Positions 1 to 9,410 of a DNA stretch of 64,000 nt are shown here, in pieces; position 1 is the stretch's first letter, and the number at the start of each line of letters is the position of its first letter. This DNA comes from Enterobacter kobei. Lineage in GTDB: Bacteria > Pseudomonadota > Gammaproteobacteria > Enterobacterales > Enterobacteriaceae. The stretch is taken from the NCBI RefSeq assembly GCF_001729765.1, contig NZ_CP017181.1, positions 1,364,001-1,428,000 of the forward strand, given 5' to 3'. The notes under the pieces were generated by a model, which did not search any database, had not been told where the DNA came from, and saw only the letters and a list, made by a program, of their open reading frames with translations. The translations under genes were made by a program, and so were the position numbers.

Positions 1-958
1 ACTGTGTTGCTGGCGCAAACACGTAACCTTCCTGCTGAGTGCGCGAGTTCACCACGCGGAAATCGGTGTTTTCAAATACCACCGCGCCGCGACCGGACAC
101 CAGATCCACGTCACCTTCAACGTAGCTGTTGGTTACCAGCGTACGGGTCAGGCGGTTGTTCTGCAGCGTGTTCTTAACATCGCTGTTGGTCACGAAGAAG
201 GTATTCTGACGACCCAGAATGTTGACGTTGTTAATCTGCACCTTATCGCCATCACTACGCAGCGCGACGGCCTGGTGGGTACCGGCATCGACGCTGTCGC
301 CGAGGGTATTTTGAATGGTCAGGTTTTGCAGCTGCAGGCCATTATTTTGGGACCAGAATACCGCCGAGCACATCAGGCCAACGGTAGCGGAACGCTTGCT
401 CTGGCAGTTATCAAACATGTACCACGCCGGTTTACCTGGCATATATTTACCGGCCGGGTTCACCAGGCGACGCCAGGTGGTGCTGTCGATTTCGGAATCA
501 ATCGCCAGGCCAATTTTCACGTCGATTGCTTTTTCGCCCAGACCGTAAAGGGTGATGCTGCCTGGTGCGGCCGGAACATACACGGTGCCTTCGTATTCAC
601 CCGGCAGGATCGCGATGTACTGGCGAGAGGCGCTGTGTTTGGTAATGGCCGCGTCAACCGCTGCCTGAATGGACGTGTGCGTTACGCCCTGGGCGCCAGC
701 CGGGCCAACCACGAAGTCAGGCTGTTTCGGCAGGTTAATAGAAGACGGTGTCCACGGCGCAGCGTTAGGATCCATCGCTGAGAAGTAGTGGGCACGGTCG
801 AAGTTCTTCGCTTCATCAGCGGACAAAATCGGGCGGGACGCGGTGCCCGGTGCTACCTGCTCAGAAGGCAGCTGATCCGGTGGTGTTGAACTGCATGCGG
901 ATAAGGTCACGCCAAAGGCGAGCGCTAACGCCAGACGGGAAATCCTGGAAATGTTCAA
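1..958 (-). CDS. ybhC: YbhC lipoprotein, pectinesterase-like family (3' end outside window)
   Basis: The reading frame runs off the left edge, so only about the first 319 residues are present. It matches E. coli YbhC along its length. That protein is an outer-membrane lipoprotein of the pectinesterase family (CE8 beta-helix fold), reported as an acyl-CoA thioesterase. The N-terminus is a lipoprotein signal with lipobox TLSAC (Cys22) followed by SS, consistent with outer-membrane sorting. I start it at TTG 958 because AGGAG lies just upstream and the signal peptide begins there; no ATG fits. It is divergent from hutI, with an attB core between them. Family assignment is firm; the physiological substrate is not known from sequence. 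Confidence 0.93.
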   Translation of the reverse strand, partial: MNISRISRLALALAFGVTLSACSSTPPDQLPSEQVAPGTASRPILSADEAKNFDRAHYFSAMDPNAAPWTPSSINLPKQPDFVVGPAGAQGVTHTSIQAAVDAAITKHSASRQYIAILPGEYEGTVYVPAAPGSITLYGLGEKAIDVKIGLAIDSEIDSTTWRRLVNPAGKYMPGKPAWYMFDNCQSKRSATVGLMCSAVFWSQNNGLQLQNLTIQNTLGDSVDAGTHQAVALRSDGDKVQINNVNILGRQNTFFVTNSDVKNTLQNNRLTRTLVTNSYVEGDVDLVSGRGAVVFENTDFRVVNSRTQQEGYVFAPATQ

Positions 959-1008
959 GGTGGAGCTCCTGGGTATGCAAGTCTTAAACGGGATAGACGA
1001 AATAGCCT

Positions 1009-1023
1009 GCTTTTTTATACTAA
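1009..1023. other. attB: Lambda-type attB core (bacterial attachment site)
   Basis: The 15-base core GCTTTTTTATACTAA is identical to the O core shared by lambda attP and E. coli attB. It sits downstream of the ybhC 5' end, as in E. coli, where attB lies between ybhC and ybhB. The left Int core-type site (CTGCTTTTT, 1007-1015) is kept. The right site, read on the minus strand at 1027-1019, is CAACTTAGT, one base different from the E. coli CAAGTTAGT and closer to the CAACTTNNT consensus. No integrase or prophage is present, so the site is empty. Confidence 0.85.
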
Positions 1024-1123
1024 GTTGAGCGAAACGGGAAGATAAAAAGGGTAAAAGTTGCATTTTTTACCCCCGGGAGGCGGGAAAGTCATCACAAATA
1101 AATAACATTTTCTACCAGAACGG

Positions 1124-1153
1124 TTGACAGCAGACGGCGGATGAAAATAAATG
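1124..1153 (+). promoter_or_regulatory. Candidate sigma-70 promoter of hutIGC
   Basis: A perfect -35 TTGACA (1124-1129) is followed after 17-18 bases by ATAAAT/TAAATG (1147-1153). The expected transcription start, near 1160, falls inside the HutC operator. The in-frame ATG at 1151 would then lie within the -10 element, which argues for the hutI start at 1184. Confidence 0.55.
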
Positions 1154-1162
1154 TCTATACAA
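1152..1162. promoter_or_regulatory. HutC operator upstream of hutI
   Basis: TGTCTATACAA here is identical over 11 bases to the centre of the palindrome upstream of hutU (4168-4178). Two such sites in front of the two hut transcription units, with a hutC gene between them, fit the known HutC repressor (relieved by urocanate). The symmetry is less complete here than at hutU. Confidence 0.7.
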
Positions 1163-1183
1163 CCTATGACAAGTGGAATGCCC

Positions 1184-2404
1184 ATGCAGCTTCATCCTGA
1201 CGATGTAATATGGCGAAATGCGCGACTGGCAACGATGGTTCCCGATGCCTCCGCACCCTATGGTCTGAAAGCGCAACACGCCCTGGTCGTGCGCGGTCAA
1301 ACCATCCTGGCCGTGATCCCTGAATCTGACATTCCTTCCGGACACCGTCACTGCATCGATCTACAGGGGCGTCTGGTGACGCCGGGGCTGATTGATTGCC
1401 ATACCCATCTGGTGTTTGGCGGCGACCGCGCGGCAGAGTGGGAGCAGCGCCTGAACGGTGTCTCTTATCAAACCATCAGCGCGCAGGGCGGCGGGATTAA
1501 CGCCACCGTGACTGCGACACGCAACAGTTCGCCGGAAACCCTGTTGAAGCTGGCGCAGCAGCGGCTAGAGCGTCTGATGAATGAAGGCGTGACGACCATA
1601 GAAATTAAATCGGGATACGGACTTAACGCGGATGCCGAAGAGAAAATGTTGCTGGTTGCTCGCCAGCTTAGTCTGAGTAATCTGGTCGAGATTAGCCCGA
1701 CGCTTCTGGCGGCACATGCCGTCCCTGCGGAATACCGACAGGATCCGGATGCGTATCTCACGCTGGTCTGCGAGCAGATCATGCCCACGCTGTGGCAAAA
1801 AGCGTTATTTGAAGCGGTAGATGTGTTTTGTGAAAACGTCGGCTTTACCCCGTCGCAAACCGAGCGCCTTTTCCAGGCCGCCACCGCGCTGGGTATTCCG
1901 GTGAAAGGGCATGTTGAGCAGCTGTCTAATCAGGGCGGTGCGGCGCTGGTCAGCCAGTATAAAGGGCTGTCAGCGGATCATATCGAATATCTCGACGACG
2001 CAGGCATTCAGGCGATGGCGCAAAGCGGTACGGTGGCGGTATTGCTCCCCGGCGCGTTCTATTTCCTTCAGGAGCGCCAGCGCCCGCCGGTTGAACAGCT
2101 CAGAAAACAGGGAGTGCCGATGGCGGTGGCCACCGACTATAACCCCGGCACCAGCCCGTTTGCGAGCCTGCACCTGGCGATGAATATGGCCTGCGTCCAG
2201 TTTGGCCTGACCCCTGAAGAGGCCTGGGCTGGCGTCACGCGACACGCCGCGCAGGCGCTGGGTCGCGGCGCAACCCACGGGCAATTGCAGGCGGGGTATG
2301 TGGCCGATTTTATCGTCTGGGATGCTGACCATCCGGTTGAGATGGTCTATGAACCGGGTCGCAATCCGTTGTATCAGCGTATTTTCCGTGGGGAGGCAGT
2401 ATGA
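1184..2404 (+). CDS. hutI: Imidazolonepropionase
   Basis: Third step of histidine degradation: hydrolyses 4-imidazolone-5-propionate to N-formimino-L-glutamate in the cytosol. It is an amidohydrolase-fold protein. Residues 71-75 are DCHTH, giving the HxH metal ligands (His73, His75), and the C-terminal TRHAAQALG segment is typical. From this start the protein has 406 residues, matching Salmonella HutI (407). An upstream in-frame ATG at 1151 would add 11 residues, but it lies in the operator and the predicted -10. The stop codon overlaps the hutG start (ATGA, 2401-2404), so the two genes are translationally coupled. Confidence 0.95.
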   Translation: MQLHPDDVIWRNARLATMVPDASAPYGLKAQHALVVRGQTILAVIPESDIPSGHRHCIDLQGRLVTPGLIDCHTHLVFGGDRAAEWEQRLNGVSYQTISAQGGGINATVTATRNSSPETLLKLAQQRLERLMNEGVTTIEIKSGYGLNADAEEKMLLVARQLSLSNLVEISPTLLAAHAVPAEYRQDPDAYLTLVCEQIMPTLWQKALFEAVDVFCENVGFTPSQTERLFQAATALGIPVKGHVEQLSNQGGAALVSQYKGLSADHIEYLDDAGIQAMAQSGTVAVLLPGAFYFLQERQRPPVEQLRKQGVPMAVATDYNPGTSPFASLHLAMNMACVQFGLTPEEAWAGVTRHAAQALGRGATHGQLQAGYVADFIVWDADHPVEMVYEPGRNPLYQRIFRGEAV

Positions 2405-3339
2405 GGTTATGGCGGCCCGTAGCCGAAACGGTCTGGCAGGGGCGTGACGACAGCGCCGAGGCCAGCAATGCAAAGCGTATCTTTCAGACGATACAGCAGC
2501 AGGCGCAGTTTACGCCGCTTTCCTCTGGCATCGCGCTGATCGGGTTTGAATGCGATGCAGGGGTTAAACGCAATCAGGGCAGGCCTGGCGCCGTGCAGGC
2601 CCCTGATATCCTGCGCAACGCGCTGGCGAATATGGCCAGCCATCAGGGACACGAACGGCTTGCGGATATGGGGTCCGTGTATGTCGAAGGTGATGAACTT
2701 GAAGCGGCACAGCGGGTTTTAAGCGATGCGGTGACGGCCTGCCAGCAGTCCGGGATGCGCACGCTCATCTTTGGCGGCGGGCACGAGACCGCCTGGGCGC
2801 ATGGTCGGGGCATTCTCGATGCCTTCCCGAACGAGCGCGTGGCGGTGATTAATCTTGATGCCCATCTCGATCTGCGCAAGGCCGAGCGTGCAACATCCGG
2901 TACCCCGTTTCGTCAACTGGCCCATTACTGCGAGGACCACGGTCGGGCGTTTCGCTACGCCTGCTTTGGCGTCAGCCGGGCAGCCAACACGCAGGCACTC
3001 TGGGATGAAGCGGAACGCCTGAACGTCACGCTGGTGGAGGACTGGCATTTCAGACGCGATGCGTTATCTGCGCTGGAAAAGGTGCTGGCGCAGGCCGATC
3101 GGGTCTACCTGACTATTGACCTCGACGTTCTGCCGGCGAGCGAAATGCCTGCCGTATCCGCCCCTGCGGCGTTAGGGGTACCGGCGCTGGATCTTCTGCC
3201 GGTTATCGAACAAATCTGTCGCAGCGGTAAGCTGCAGGCCGCCGATCTGGTAGAGTTTAACCCGCAGTACGACAGGGACGGACAGGGCGCGAAGCTTGCC
3301 GCTCGTCTGGCCTGGCAAATTGCTCACTGGTGGGCATAA
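2401..3339 (+). CDS. hutG: Formimidoylglutamase
   Basis: Final step of the hut pathway in enterobacteria: hydrolyses N-formimino-L-glutamate to L-glutamate and formamide. It is an arginase/ureohydrolase-fold enzyme with two Mn ions. Visible metal-binding motifs are GGGHE (His128), NLDAHLD (DAHLD at 153-157) and TIDLDVLP near residue 245. At 312 residues the length is normal. It starts inside the hutI stop codon and is followed 16 bases later by hutC, forming hutIGC. Confidence 0.95.
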   Translation: MRLWRPVAETVWQGRDDSAEASNAKRIFQTIQQQAQFTPLSSGIALIGFECDAGVKRNQGRPGAVQAPDILRNALANMASHQGHERLADMGSVYVEGDELEAAQRVLSDAVTACQQSGMRTLIFGGGHETAWAHGRGILDAFPNERVAVINLDAHLDLRKAERATSGTPFRQLAHYCEDHGRAFRYACFGVSRAANTQALWDEAERLNVTLVEDWHFRRDALSALEKVLAQADRVYLTIDLDVLPASEMPAVSAPAALGVPALDLLPVIEQICRSGKLQAADLVEFNPQYDRDGQGAKLAARLAWQIAHWWA

Positions 3340-3355
3340 CCCTATTTAAGGAGTC

Positions 3356-4093
3356 ATGATGTTTTCACGCTCGCCCCTGGCGCAGTCGAGCCCTCCTGCG
3401 CCTTTCTACGAAAAGGTGAAGCAGGCTATCAGCGAAAAAATTGCTACCGGTGTCTGGCGCCCTCACGATCGTATTCCGTCCGAGGCCGAGCTGGTGGCGC
3501 AATTTGGATTTAGTCGGATGACCATCAACCGGGCGCTGCGCGAACTGACCGATGAAGGTCTTCTGGTGCGCCTGCAGGGGGTCGGCACTTTCGTGGCGGA
3601 GCCCAAAGGTCAGTCGGCGCTGTTTGAAATCCGCAGTATTGCCGATGAGATACACTCGCGAAATCATCAGCACCGCTGCGAGGTGCTGGTGCTCGAAGAG
3701 ACCGAGGCGAGCGCCGAGCAGGCCGCCGAGCTGAATGTTAAAGAAGGGAGCCGCATCTTCCACTCCGTGATGGTGCATTTTGAGAACGACATTCCGGTAC
3801 AGATTGAAGATCGCTGCGTTAACGCAGAGCGGATACCGGAGTATCTGAGCCAGGATTACACCCAAACCACGCCGCATGCGTACCTCTCGCTGGTCGCACC
3901 GCTGACGGAAGGGGAACACATTGTGGAGGCTGTGCGCGCCACGCCGCAGGAATGTGAACGGTTGCGCATTAAAGAGCACGATCCGTGCCTGCTGATCCGC
4001 CGTCGAACCTGGTCATCATCGCAGATTGTCTCCCATGCCAGGCTGCTTTTCCCGGGTAACCGTTACCGGCTGCAGGGCCATTTTATGTCATAA
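3356..4093 (+). CDS. hutC: Histidine utilisation repressor HutC (GntR family)
   Basis: Transcriptional repressor of both hut units, released by urocanate. The N-terminal GntR winged helix-turn-helix (about residues 20-90) carries the motif PSEAELVAQFGFSRMTINRAL; the rest is a UTRA ligand-binding domain. AAGGAG lies three bases before the ATG at 3356, and a second ATG follows directly at 3359, so the start is ambiguous by one codon (245 or 244 residues). It is the last gene of hutIGC, whose own promoter has a HutC-like site, so autoregulation is expected. Confidence 0.94.
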   Translation: MMFSRSPLAQSSPPAPFYEKVKQAISEKIATGVWRPHDRIPSEAELVAQFGFSRMTINRALRELTDEGLLVRLQGVGTFVAEPKGQSALFEIRSIADEIHSRNHQHRCEVLVLEETEASAEQAAELNVKEGSRIFHSVMVHFENDIPVQIEDRCVNAERIPEYLSQDYTQTTPHAYLSLVAPLTEGEHIVEAVRATPQECERLRIKEHDPCLLIRRRTWSSSQIVSHARLLFPGNRYRLQGHFMS

Positions 4094-4103
4094 GTTTTAT
4101 AAG

Positions 4104-4179
4104 CGTGATCGCTAACGCAATATAACAAAATTGTATCTTTTTTGTTAAATCTGACCTTGTGTGTGCTTGTCTATACAAG
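4104..4179 (+). promoter_or_regulatory. hutUH control region with HutC operator
   Basis: The operator CTTGT-CTAT-ACAAG (4166-4179) is a clean inverted repeat. It overlaps a candidate -10 TATACA (4172-4177) whose -35 (TCTGAC, 4150-4155) is poor. Further up, CGTGA-N6-ACGCA (4104-4119) is a weak match to a CRP site. A weak -35 plus a CRP-like site suits a catabolite-activated promoter with the repressor sitting on the -10. The operator call is strong; the CRP site is only a suggestion. Confidence 0.65.
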
Positions 4180-4220
4180 TATATCTAAATGCATCATCTG
4201 TCCTTTATGAGGAGCACACA

Positions 4221-5909
4221 ATGTCGTCAGGTAAACACCGCCAGCAGGATGTCCGCGCCGCGCGCGGCACCACGCTTACCGCCAAAAGCTGGCTCACCGA
4301 AGCCCCGCTGCGCATGTTGATGAATAACCTCGACCCTGAGGTGGCGGAGAACCCCCACGAGCTGGTGGTCTACGGCGGTATAGGCCGCGCCGCGCGTAAC
4401 TGGGAATGCTATGACGCAATTGTAAAATCCCTGACTCATCTCGAACACGACGAAACCCTGCTGGTACAGTCCGGCAAGCCGGTCGGCGTATTCAAAACCC
4501 ATAAAAACGCGCCACGCGTGCTGATCGCCAACTCTAACCTGGTGCCGCACTGGGCGACGTGGGAACACTTCAACGAGCTGGATGCCAAAGGGCTGGCGAT
4601 GTATGGTCAGATGACCGCCGGGAGCTGGATCTACATTGGCAGCCAGGGGATTGTGCAAGGCACTTACGAAACCTTCGTGGAAGCCGGTCGCCAGCACTAT
4701 AACGGCTCGCTGAAAGGCCGCTGGGTATTGACTGCCGGTCTCGGCGGTATGGGCGGCGCGCAGCCACTGGCTGCCACGCTTGCTGGCGCCTGCTCGCTTA
4801 ACATTGAGTGCCAGCAGAGCCGCATTGATTTCCGTCTGCGTACCCGCTACGTCGACGAGCAGGCTGATAATCTCGACGATGCGCTGGCGCGCATCAAAAA
4901 ATACACCTCGGAAGGCAAAGCGGTGTCGATCGCCCTGTGCGGCAACGCGGCAGAGATTCTGCCTGAACTTGTCGCCCGCGGCGTTCGCCCGGATCTCGTC
5001 ACCGACCAGACCAGCGCCCATGACCCGCTGCACGGTTACCTGCCAAACGGCTGGACGTGGGAAGAATACCAGCAAAAAGCGGAAACCGACCCGGAAGGCA
5101 CGGTACTTGCCGCGAAACGTTCGATGGCTGAACACGTCTCCGCGATGCTGGCCTTCAGCAAGATGGGCATTCCGACCTTCGATTACGGCAATAACATCCG
5201 CCAGATGGCGAAAGAGATGGGCGTGACGAACGCCTTCGACTTCCCGGGCTTCGTGCCTGCCTATATTCGCCCGCTGTTCTGTCGCGGCATTGGGCCGTTC
5301 CGCTGGGTTGCTCTGTCCGGTGACCCGGAGGATATCTACAAAACCGATGCCAAAGTGAAAGAGATCGTCGCGGATGACGAACATCTCCACCACTGGCTGG
5401 ACATGGCCCGCGAGCGCATTAACTTCCAGGGCCTGCCGGCGCGTATCTGCTGGGTCGGTCTGGAGTGGCGGCAAAAACTGGGTCTGGCCTTCAATGAAAT
5501 GGTGCGCAGCGGCGAAGTCTCCGCACCGATTGTCATTGGTCGCGACCACCTTGATTCCGGCTCCGTTGCCAGCCCTAACCGTGAAACGGAAGCCATGCGC
5601 GACGGCTCGGATGCCGTTTCAGACTGGCCGCTGCTGAATGCCCTGCTTAATACCGCCAGCGGCGCGACCTGGGTCTCGCTGCACCACGGCGGTGGCGTGG
5701 GAATGGGCTTCTCCCAGCACTCGGGGATGGTTATCGTTTGTGACGGTACCGATGAAGCCGCCGCGCGTATCGCTCGCGTGCTGCACAACGACCCGGCCAC
5801 CGGCGTGATGCGTCACGCGGACGCGGGTTACGAGATTGCTATTGACTGTGCCAAAGAGCAGGGGCTAAACCTGCCGATGATCCCTGCCACACAAGGAAAT
5901 CATGAATGA
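4221..5909 (+). CDS. hutU: Urocanate hydratase (urocanase)
   Basis: Second step of histidine degradation: converts urocanate to 4-imidazolone-5-propionate using tightly bound NAD as electrophile. The glycine-rich NAD loop GLGGMGG is at residues 173-179, and the sequence matches the family throughout its 562 residues. GAGGAG lies eight bases before the ATG at 4221. An upstream in-frame start at 4161 would place the HutC operator inside the coding region and is rejected. It overlaps hutH by four bases (stop 5907-5909, hutH ATG 5906). Confidence 0.96.
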   Translation: MSSGKHRQQDVRAARGTTLTAKSWLTEAPLRMLMNNLDPEVAENPHELVVYGGIGRAARNWECYDAIVKSLTHLEHDETLLVQSGKPVGVFKTHKNAPRVLIANSNLVPHWATWEHFNELDAKGLAMYGQMTAGSWIYIGSQGIVQGTYETFVEAGRQHYNGSLKGRWVLTAGLGGMGGAQPLAATLAGACSLNIECQQSRIDFRLRTRYVDEQADNLDDALARIKKYTSEGKAVSIALCGNAAEILPELVARGVRPDLVTDQTSAHDPLHGYLPNGWTWEEYQQKAETDPEGTVLAAKRSMAEHVSAMLAFSKMGIPTFDYGNNIRQMAKEMGVTNAFDFPGFVPAYIRPLFCRGIGPFRWVALSGDPEDIYKTDAKVKEIVADDEHLHHWLDMARERINFQGLPARICWVGLEWRQKLGLAFNEMVRSGEVSAPIVIGRDHLDSGSVASPNRETEAMRDGSDAVSDWPLLNALLNTASGATWVSLHHGGGVGMGFSQHSGMVIVCDGTDEAAARIARVLHNDPATGVMRHADAGYEIAIDCAKEQGLNLPMIPATQGNHE

Positions 5910-7426
5910 ACGCCTTAACACTTACGCCCGGTTCCCTGACGCTTAAACAGCTGCGAAACGCCTGGCGTCAGCCGGTTACGCTCTCGCTTGATGAAAGTGC
6001 CCACGCCGCCATTAACGACAGCGTTGCCTGCGTGGAGGCCATTGTTGCCGAAGGGCGCACGGCTTACGGGATCAACACCGGGTTTGGTCTGCTGGCACAA
6101 ACGCGCATTGCAACGCACGATCTGGAAAACTTACAGCGTTCGCTGGTGCTGTCTCACGCGGCGGGGGTCGGCCAGCCGCTGGATGACGAGATTGTCCGTC
6201 TGATGATGGTGCTTAAAATCAACAGCCTGGCGCGCGGTTTCTCCGGCATTCGCCTGAGCGTGATCCAGGCGCTGATGGCGCTGGTTAATGCCGACGTCTA
6301 TCCGTGGATCCCGGCGAAAGGTTCCGTCGGCGCCTCCGGCGATCTTGCGCCGCTGGCGCATATGTCGCTGCTTCTGTTGGGGGAAGGGCAGGCACGCTGG
6401 CAGGGCGAATGGCTTCCTGCCAAAGAGGCGCTGAAAAAAGCCGGTTTAGCCCCGATCACCCTGGCGGCGAAGGAGGGGCTGGCGCTGCTGAACGGCACGC
6501 AGGCGTCGACCGCCTTCGCGCTGCGCGGCCTGTTTGAAGCGGAGGATCTGTTTGCCTCGGCGGTGGTGTGCGGCGCGCTCACTACTGAAGCCGTGCTGGG
6601 TTCGCGTCGTCCGTTCGACGCCCGCATCCACGAGGTGCGCGGCCAGCGCGGCCAGATTGACGCCGCCGCCATGTATCGCCACGTGCTCACCGACACCAGC
6701 GAAATTGCGGATTCACACCACAACTGTGAAAAAGTGCAGGATCCGTACTCTCTGCGCTGCCAGCCGCAGGTGATGGGCGCGTGCCTGACGCAGCTGCGCC
6801 AGGCCGCAGAGGTACTGCTGATAGAGGCCAACGCGGTATCCGATAACCCGCTGGTCTTCGCCCAGGAAAACGAGGTGGTCTCCGGCGGTAACTTCCACGC
6901 CGAGCCGGTGGCGATGGCGGCGGATAATATCGCCCTGGCCATTGCCGAAATTGGCGCGTTGTCAGAACGCCGTATCGCGCTGATGATGGATAAACATATG
7001 TCGCAGCTGCCACCGTTCCTGGTGCGTAACGGCGGGGTCAACTCGGGCTTTATGATTGCCCAGGTGACGGCTGCCGCGCTGGCGAGTGAAAACAAAGCGC
7101 TGTCGCACCCGCACAGTGTCGACAGCCTGCCAACCTCGGCGAACCAGGAGGACCACGTCTCGATGGCCCCGGCTGCCGGACGTCGTCTCTGGGAGATGGC
7201 CGCCAACACCCGCGGCGTGCTGGCGGTGGAATGGCTGGCGGCAAGTCAGGGTATTGATTTGCGTGAAGGGCTGAAATCCAGCCCGCTGCTGGAGCAGGCG
7301 CGTCAGGCGCTTCGTGAGCACGTATCGCATTACGATGACGACCGCTTCTTTGCGCCGGACATTGATAAAGCGATGCAGCTTCTGGAAGAGGGACGGCTGG
7401 TAGGGCTGCTACCTTCCGTGCTGTGA
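5906..7426 (+). CDS. hutH: Histidine ammonia-lyase (histidase)
   Basis: First step of histidine degradation: non-oxidative deamination of L-histidine to urocanate and ammonia. The Ala143-Ser144-Gly145 triad in [12 protein letters not shown] cyclises to the MIO electrophilic cofactor. The family signature and the conserved YGINTGFG near residue 58 are also present. The length of 506 residues is usual. It is the distal gene of hutUH. The urocanate it makes is the HutC inducer. Its end is followed by a REP pair that could also terminate transcription. Confidence 0.97.
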   Translation: MNALTLTPGSLTLKQLRNAWRQPVTLSLDESAHAAINDSVACVEAIVAEGRTAYGINTGFGLLAQTRIATHDLENLQRSLVLSHAAGVGQPLDDEIVRLMMVLKINSLARGFSGIRLSVIQALMALVNADVYPWIPAKGSVGASGDLAPLAHMSLLLLGEGQARWQGEWLPAKEALKKAGLAPITLAAKEGLALLNGTQASTAFALRGLFEAEDLFASAVVCGALTTEAVLGSRRPFDARIHEVRGQRGQIDAAAMYRHVLTDTSEIADSHHNCEKVQDPYSLRCQPQVMGACLTQLRQAAEVLLIEANAVSDNPLVFAQENEVVSGGNFHAEPVAMAADNIALAIAEIGALSERRIALMMDKHMSQLPPFLVRNGGVNSGFMIAQVTAAALASENKALSHPHSVDSLPTSANQEDHVSMAPAAGRRLWEMAANTRGVLAVEWLAASQGIDLREGLKSSPLLEQARQALREHVSHYDDDRFFAPDIDKAMQLLEEGRLVGLLPSVL

Positions 7427-7431
7427 TTCGT

Positions 7432-7511
7432 GCCCGGTGGCGCTGCGCTTACCGGGCCTACGAGTGCAAAATGTAGGCCGGGTAAGGCGTAGTCGCCACC
7501 CGGCTTTTTTT
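7432..7511. repeat. REP pair (BIME) that ends in a T-tract
   Basis: Two inverted GC-rich units (7432-7461 and 7472-7504) sit between convergent hutH and ybhB. The second unit, GCCGGGT...ACCCGGC, is followed by seven T residues at 7505-7511. It is therefore also a credible rho-independent terminator for hutUH. The tract reaches into the ybhB stop codon. Confidence 0.8.
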
Positions 7512-7986
7512 ACGAATACATCGCCGTAATCGACGCGCTACCAAGCGAATGGAAATGCACGTTAAAGCCTACCATCGCGCCACTCGCGCCTTCATCGACC
7601 TCAATCTTGTCCACATCCAGCGCATGCACCGTGAAGATATAGCGGTGGGTTTCCCCTTTTGGTGGCGCCGCGCCGCCGTAGCCCGCTTTACCAAAGTCAG
7701 TGCGCGTCTGAATAGCGCCTTCCGGCAGGGCGACCAGGCCGGAGCCGGAACCCTGCGGCAGCACGCGCGTGTCGGCAGGCAGGTTTGCTACGATCCAGTG
7801 CCACCAACCGGAGCCGGTTGGTGCATCCGGGTCGTAACAGGTCACGACAAAGCTTTTCGTGCCAGCCGGAACCTCATCCCACGCCAGGTGCGGGGAGATA
7901 TTATCGCCCTGATACCCCATGCCGTTGAAAACGTGGCGTTCCGGCAGCTTTTCGCCGTCGCGCAGATCTTTGCTGATGATTTTCAT
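7510..7986 (-). CDS. ybhB: YbhB, PEBP / Raf kinase inhibitor-like protein
   Basis: A 158-residue member of the phosphatidylethanolamine-binding protein family (YbhB/YbcL type). The ligand-pocket motif DPDAPTGSGWWHW (near residue 50) and the GYGGAAPPKGETHRYIF segment are clear. No signal peptide is visible, so a cytoplasmic location is likely, as for E. coli YbhB. Its cellular role is not established. It lies between hutUH and bioA and is transcribed in the same direction as bioA. Confidence 0.94.
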   Translation of the reverse strand: MKIISKDLRDGEKLPERHVFNGMGYQGDNISPHLAWDEVPAGTKSFVVTCYDPDAPTGSGWWHWIVANLPADTRVLPQGSGSGLVALPEGAIQTRTDFGKAGYGGAAPPKGETHRYIFTVHALDVDKIEVDEGASGAMVGFNVHFHSLGSASITAMYS

Positions 7987-8034
7987 ACGGTTTACCCTCG
8001 TTAATCACTCGTTCTCGAAGTGTAACGCATAGGG

Positions 8035-9324
8035 CTAAATCGTGAAATGCGCGGGTATGTTGACCGCGTCGACTACCGCGGCGGTGAGCTTACGCAGCTG
8101 CTCAGCAGTGATGATATACGGCGGCATCAGGTAGATCAGCTTGCCGAAAGGCCGCACCCAGACGCCCTGCTCAACGAAGAAGCGCTGCAGCGCCGCCATA
8201 TTCACCGGATGCGTGGTTTCAATTACCCCGATGGCGCCCAGCACGCGCACGTCCGCCACAAAATGGGCACCCGAGGCGGCGCTCAGCTCGTCTTTCAGCT
8301 GCGCTTCAATCACCGCGACCTGCGTCTGCCACTCGCCGCTCTCCAGTATGGCGAGGCTTTCACTGGCGACGGCGCAGGCCAGTGGGTTGCCCATAAACGT
8401 CGGACCGTGCATAAAGCAGCCCGCGTCGCCGTCGCTGATGGTGTCGGCAACATGACGGGTCGTGAGGGTGGCCGAGAGCGTCATGGTGCCGCCAGTCAGC
8501 GCTTTGCCCAGGCATAAAATATCCGGGGCGATACCCGCATGCTCACAGGCAAACAGCTTCCCGGTGCGGCCAAAGCCGGTGGCGATTTCATCGGCAATCA
8601 GCAGAATGCCCTCGCGGTCGCACATCTTGCGAATACGCTTCAGCCATTCCGGATGATACATCCGCATTCCGCCTGCGCCCTGCACAATCGGCTCCAGGAT
8701 CACGGCGGCGATATCATGACGATGTGCCGCCATGAGTCGCGCGAAGCCAACCATGTCCATCTCGTTCCACTCGCCGTCGAAGCGGCTTTGCGGGGCAGGC
8801 GCGAACAGGTTTTCCGGCAGGTACCCTTTCCACAGGCTGTGCATGGAGTTATCCGGGTCGCAGACCGACATCGCCCCGAAGGTGTCACCATGATAGCCAT
8901 TGCGGAACGTGAGGAAGCGCTGGCGCGTTTCGCCTCTGGCGTGCCAGTACTGCAGCGCCATTTTCATCGCCACTTCCACCGCCACGGAGCCGGAATCGGC
9001 CAGGAAGACACACTCCAGCGATTCAGGGGTCATTGCCACCAGGCGACGGCACAAATCCACCGCAGGTTGATGGGTGATCCCGCCAAACATGACGTGCGAC
9101 ATCTGGTCAATCTGGGCCTTCATCGCCGTGTTCAGGCGCGGGTGGTTATACCCGTGAATGGCCGCCCACCAGGAGGACATCCCGTCGACGAGCTGTTCAC
9201 CGCTGGCAAGGTGCAGCTCGCAGCCGTGGGCCGAGGCCACCGGATAGACGGGAAGAGGGCGGGTGGTGGAGGTGTAAGGGTGCCAGATATGCTGCTTGTC
9301 GAAGGCGAGATCGTCCTGGGTCAT
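8035..9324 (-). CDS. bioA: Adenosylmethionine-8-amino-7-oxononanoate aminotransferase
   Basis: Biotin synthesis: transaminates KAPA to DAPA with S-adenosylmethionine as amino donor. A fold-type I PLP enzyme; the Schiff-base lysine is Lys274 in [10 protein letters not shown]. The protein is 429 residues and aligns start to end with E. coli BioA when begun at the ATG at 9324 (MTQDDLAF). A start at 9342 would run into the BirA operator. It is divergent from bioBFCD and shares the operator at 9331-9366. Confidence 0.97.
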   Translation of the reverse strand: MTQDDLAFDKQHIWHPYTSTTRPLPVYPVASAHGCELHLASGEQLVDGMSSWWAAIHGYNHPRLNTAMKAQIDQMSHVMFGGITHQPAVDLCRRLVAMTPESLECVFLADSGSVAVEVAMKMALQYWHARGETRQRFLTFRNGYHGDTFGAMSVCDPDNSMHSLWKGYLPENLFAPAPQSRFDGEWNEMDMVGFARLMAAHRHDIAAVILEPIVQGAGGMRMYHPEWLKRIRKMCDREGILLIADEIATGFGRTGKLFACEHAGIAPDILCLGKALTGGTMTLSATLTTRHVADTISDGDAGCFMHGPTFMGNPLACAVASESLAILESGEWQTQVAVIEAQLKDELSAASGAHFVADVRVLGAIGVIETTHPVNMAALQRFFVEQGVWVRPFGKLIYLMPPYIITAEQLRKLTAAVVDAVNIPAHFTI

Positions 9325-9330
9325 AATCGA

Positions 9331-9366
9331 CTTGTAAACCATTTTGAAAAGTTTTAGGTTTACGAG
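9331..9366. promoter_or_regulatory. BirA (bioO) operator between bioA and bioB
   Basis: The half-sites CTTGTAAACC (9331-9340) and GGTTTACGAG (9357-9366) are inverted repeats with one mismatch, separated by 16 bases. This is the arrangement of the E. coli bio operator, bound by the biotinoyl-5'-AMP form of BirA. It lies between the divergent bioA and bioB starts and should repress both face-to-face promoters. Confidence 0.9.
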
Positions 9367-9410
9367 TATAAACCGAACCGAAAATTAACAAAACCCTTTG
9401 GAGAAGCCCG

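Noticed and set aside
960..1183. Prophage or integrase at the attB site
   Set aside because: Only the core is present, in one copy; no phage genes flank it.
4227..5549. Long open frame on the minus strand inside hutU (440 codons)
   Set aside because: It is antisense to a clear urocanase gene, has no recognisable protein content, and reflects high GC codon bias.
6298..7209. Minus-strand open frame inside hutH
   Set aside because: Shadow of the histidase gene, Ser/Arg/Ala-rich with no recognisable domain.
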